Assembly (NCBI GenBank): GCA_026996985.1
Contig: JALWJR010000060.1
Span: 5,705-12,583 of the forward strand
Source of the DNA: Candidatus Kaiserbacteria bacterium
GTDB lineage: Bacteria > Patescibacteriota > Minisyncoccia > Phycocordibacterales > UBA2100
Direction: 5' to 3'
DNA length: 6,879 nt
Shown: positions 6,663 to 6,879 of the stretch, piece by piece
Layout of the letters: every line of letters begins with the position of its first letter
How positions within the stretch are numbered: position 1 is the stretch's first letter
The notes under the pieces: model-generated
Told to the model about the DNA's origin: nothing
Database searches by the model: none
The model's input: the letters and a program-made list of their open reading frames with translations, nothing else
Program-made: the position numbers and the translations under genes

Positions 6663-6879
6663 TTATTCAACCTCCACAATCGTCATCATGCCTGCATCAG
6701 CATGCTCTAAAATATGGCAATGCGACATCCATCTTCCTCTATCATACGGCACGGTGGCGATTTCCACCGTCTCGCGAGGATAGACCAAAACCGTATCTCT
6801 GAAAAACGGCTCGTCAATCACCTTTCCATCGCGCGAGATGAGTTTGAAAAACTGTCCGTGCAAATGCATCGGGTGGAAA
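6663..6879 (-). CDS. Multicopper oxidase, C-terminal fragment (5' part beyond window)
   Basis: Only the last 72 codons are in the window; the frame is open to the right edge. The first visible residues read FHPMHLHGQFF, containing the HxxHLH motif, in which the first His is a type 1 copper ligand and the HxH serves the type 2/type 3 centre. Near the end is SHCHILEHADAGMM, the second C-terminal motif, with HCH, the following His and an axial Met, so a complete type 1 site plus trinuclear-cluster ligands is implied. These enzymes couple oxidation of a substrate (Cu(I), phenols or other metals) to reduction of oxygen to water, usually in the periplasm or at the surface. Pairing with a DUF411 gene points to copper detoxification, but the missing N-terminus prevents a subfamily call (CopA-like, laccase-like or nitrite-reductase-like). 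Confidence 0.93.
   Translation of the reverse strand, partial: FHPMHLHGQFFKLISRDGKVIDEPFFRDTVLVYPRETVEIATVPYDRGRWMSHCHILEHADAGMMTIVEVE

Overview
The window looks like a stretch of an AT-rich bacterial genome, plausibly a Patescibacteria/CPR-type lineage. That placement is an inference. It rests on a large secreted protein built from thrombospondin type 3 calcium repeats and Cys-rich 'CxxGxC…DGGxxPxxKGY' modules, a style common in CPR bacteria and some archaea, together with weak Shine-Dalgarno signals and tight minus-strand gene packing. The visible stops are TAA, and nothing suggests recoding. Every gene I can support lies on the minus strand, so transcription runs right to left.

Right end (6879 to about 6100): the C-terminal end of a multicopper oxidase, cut by the window edge, is followed closely by a DUF411-family periplasmic metal-binding protein. 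This is a recognisable copper-handling pair, closed by a weak candidate intrinsic terminator. Next (6046 to 4756): a 410-residue PIN-domain predicted nuclease with a long C-terminal region I do not recognise. It is more AT-rich than the protease to its left and has its own candidate promoter and palindrome. It is the least explained gene here.

Middle (4755 to 4246): about 510 bp with no convincing gene. It holds a nested imperfect hairpin, two small inverted repeats, and a 29-bp interrupted palindrome that abuts the start codon of the next gene. Left part (4245 to 1): an 1183-residue secreted multidomain zinc metalloprotease (HEYGH plus a downstream NEGFAD glutamate motif), followed after 16 bp by a membrane-anchored protein of unknown function that runs off the left edge. 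The last two genes very probably form one operon.

Taken together, the window encodes three kinds of envelope or extracellular function (copper oxidation and binding, secreted proteolysis, a membrane-anchored protein) and one intracellular predicted RNA- or DNA-cleaving protein inserted between them. No RNA gene, CRISPR array, transposase or recognisable insertion sequence was found.
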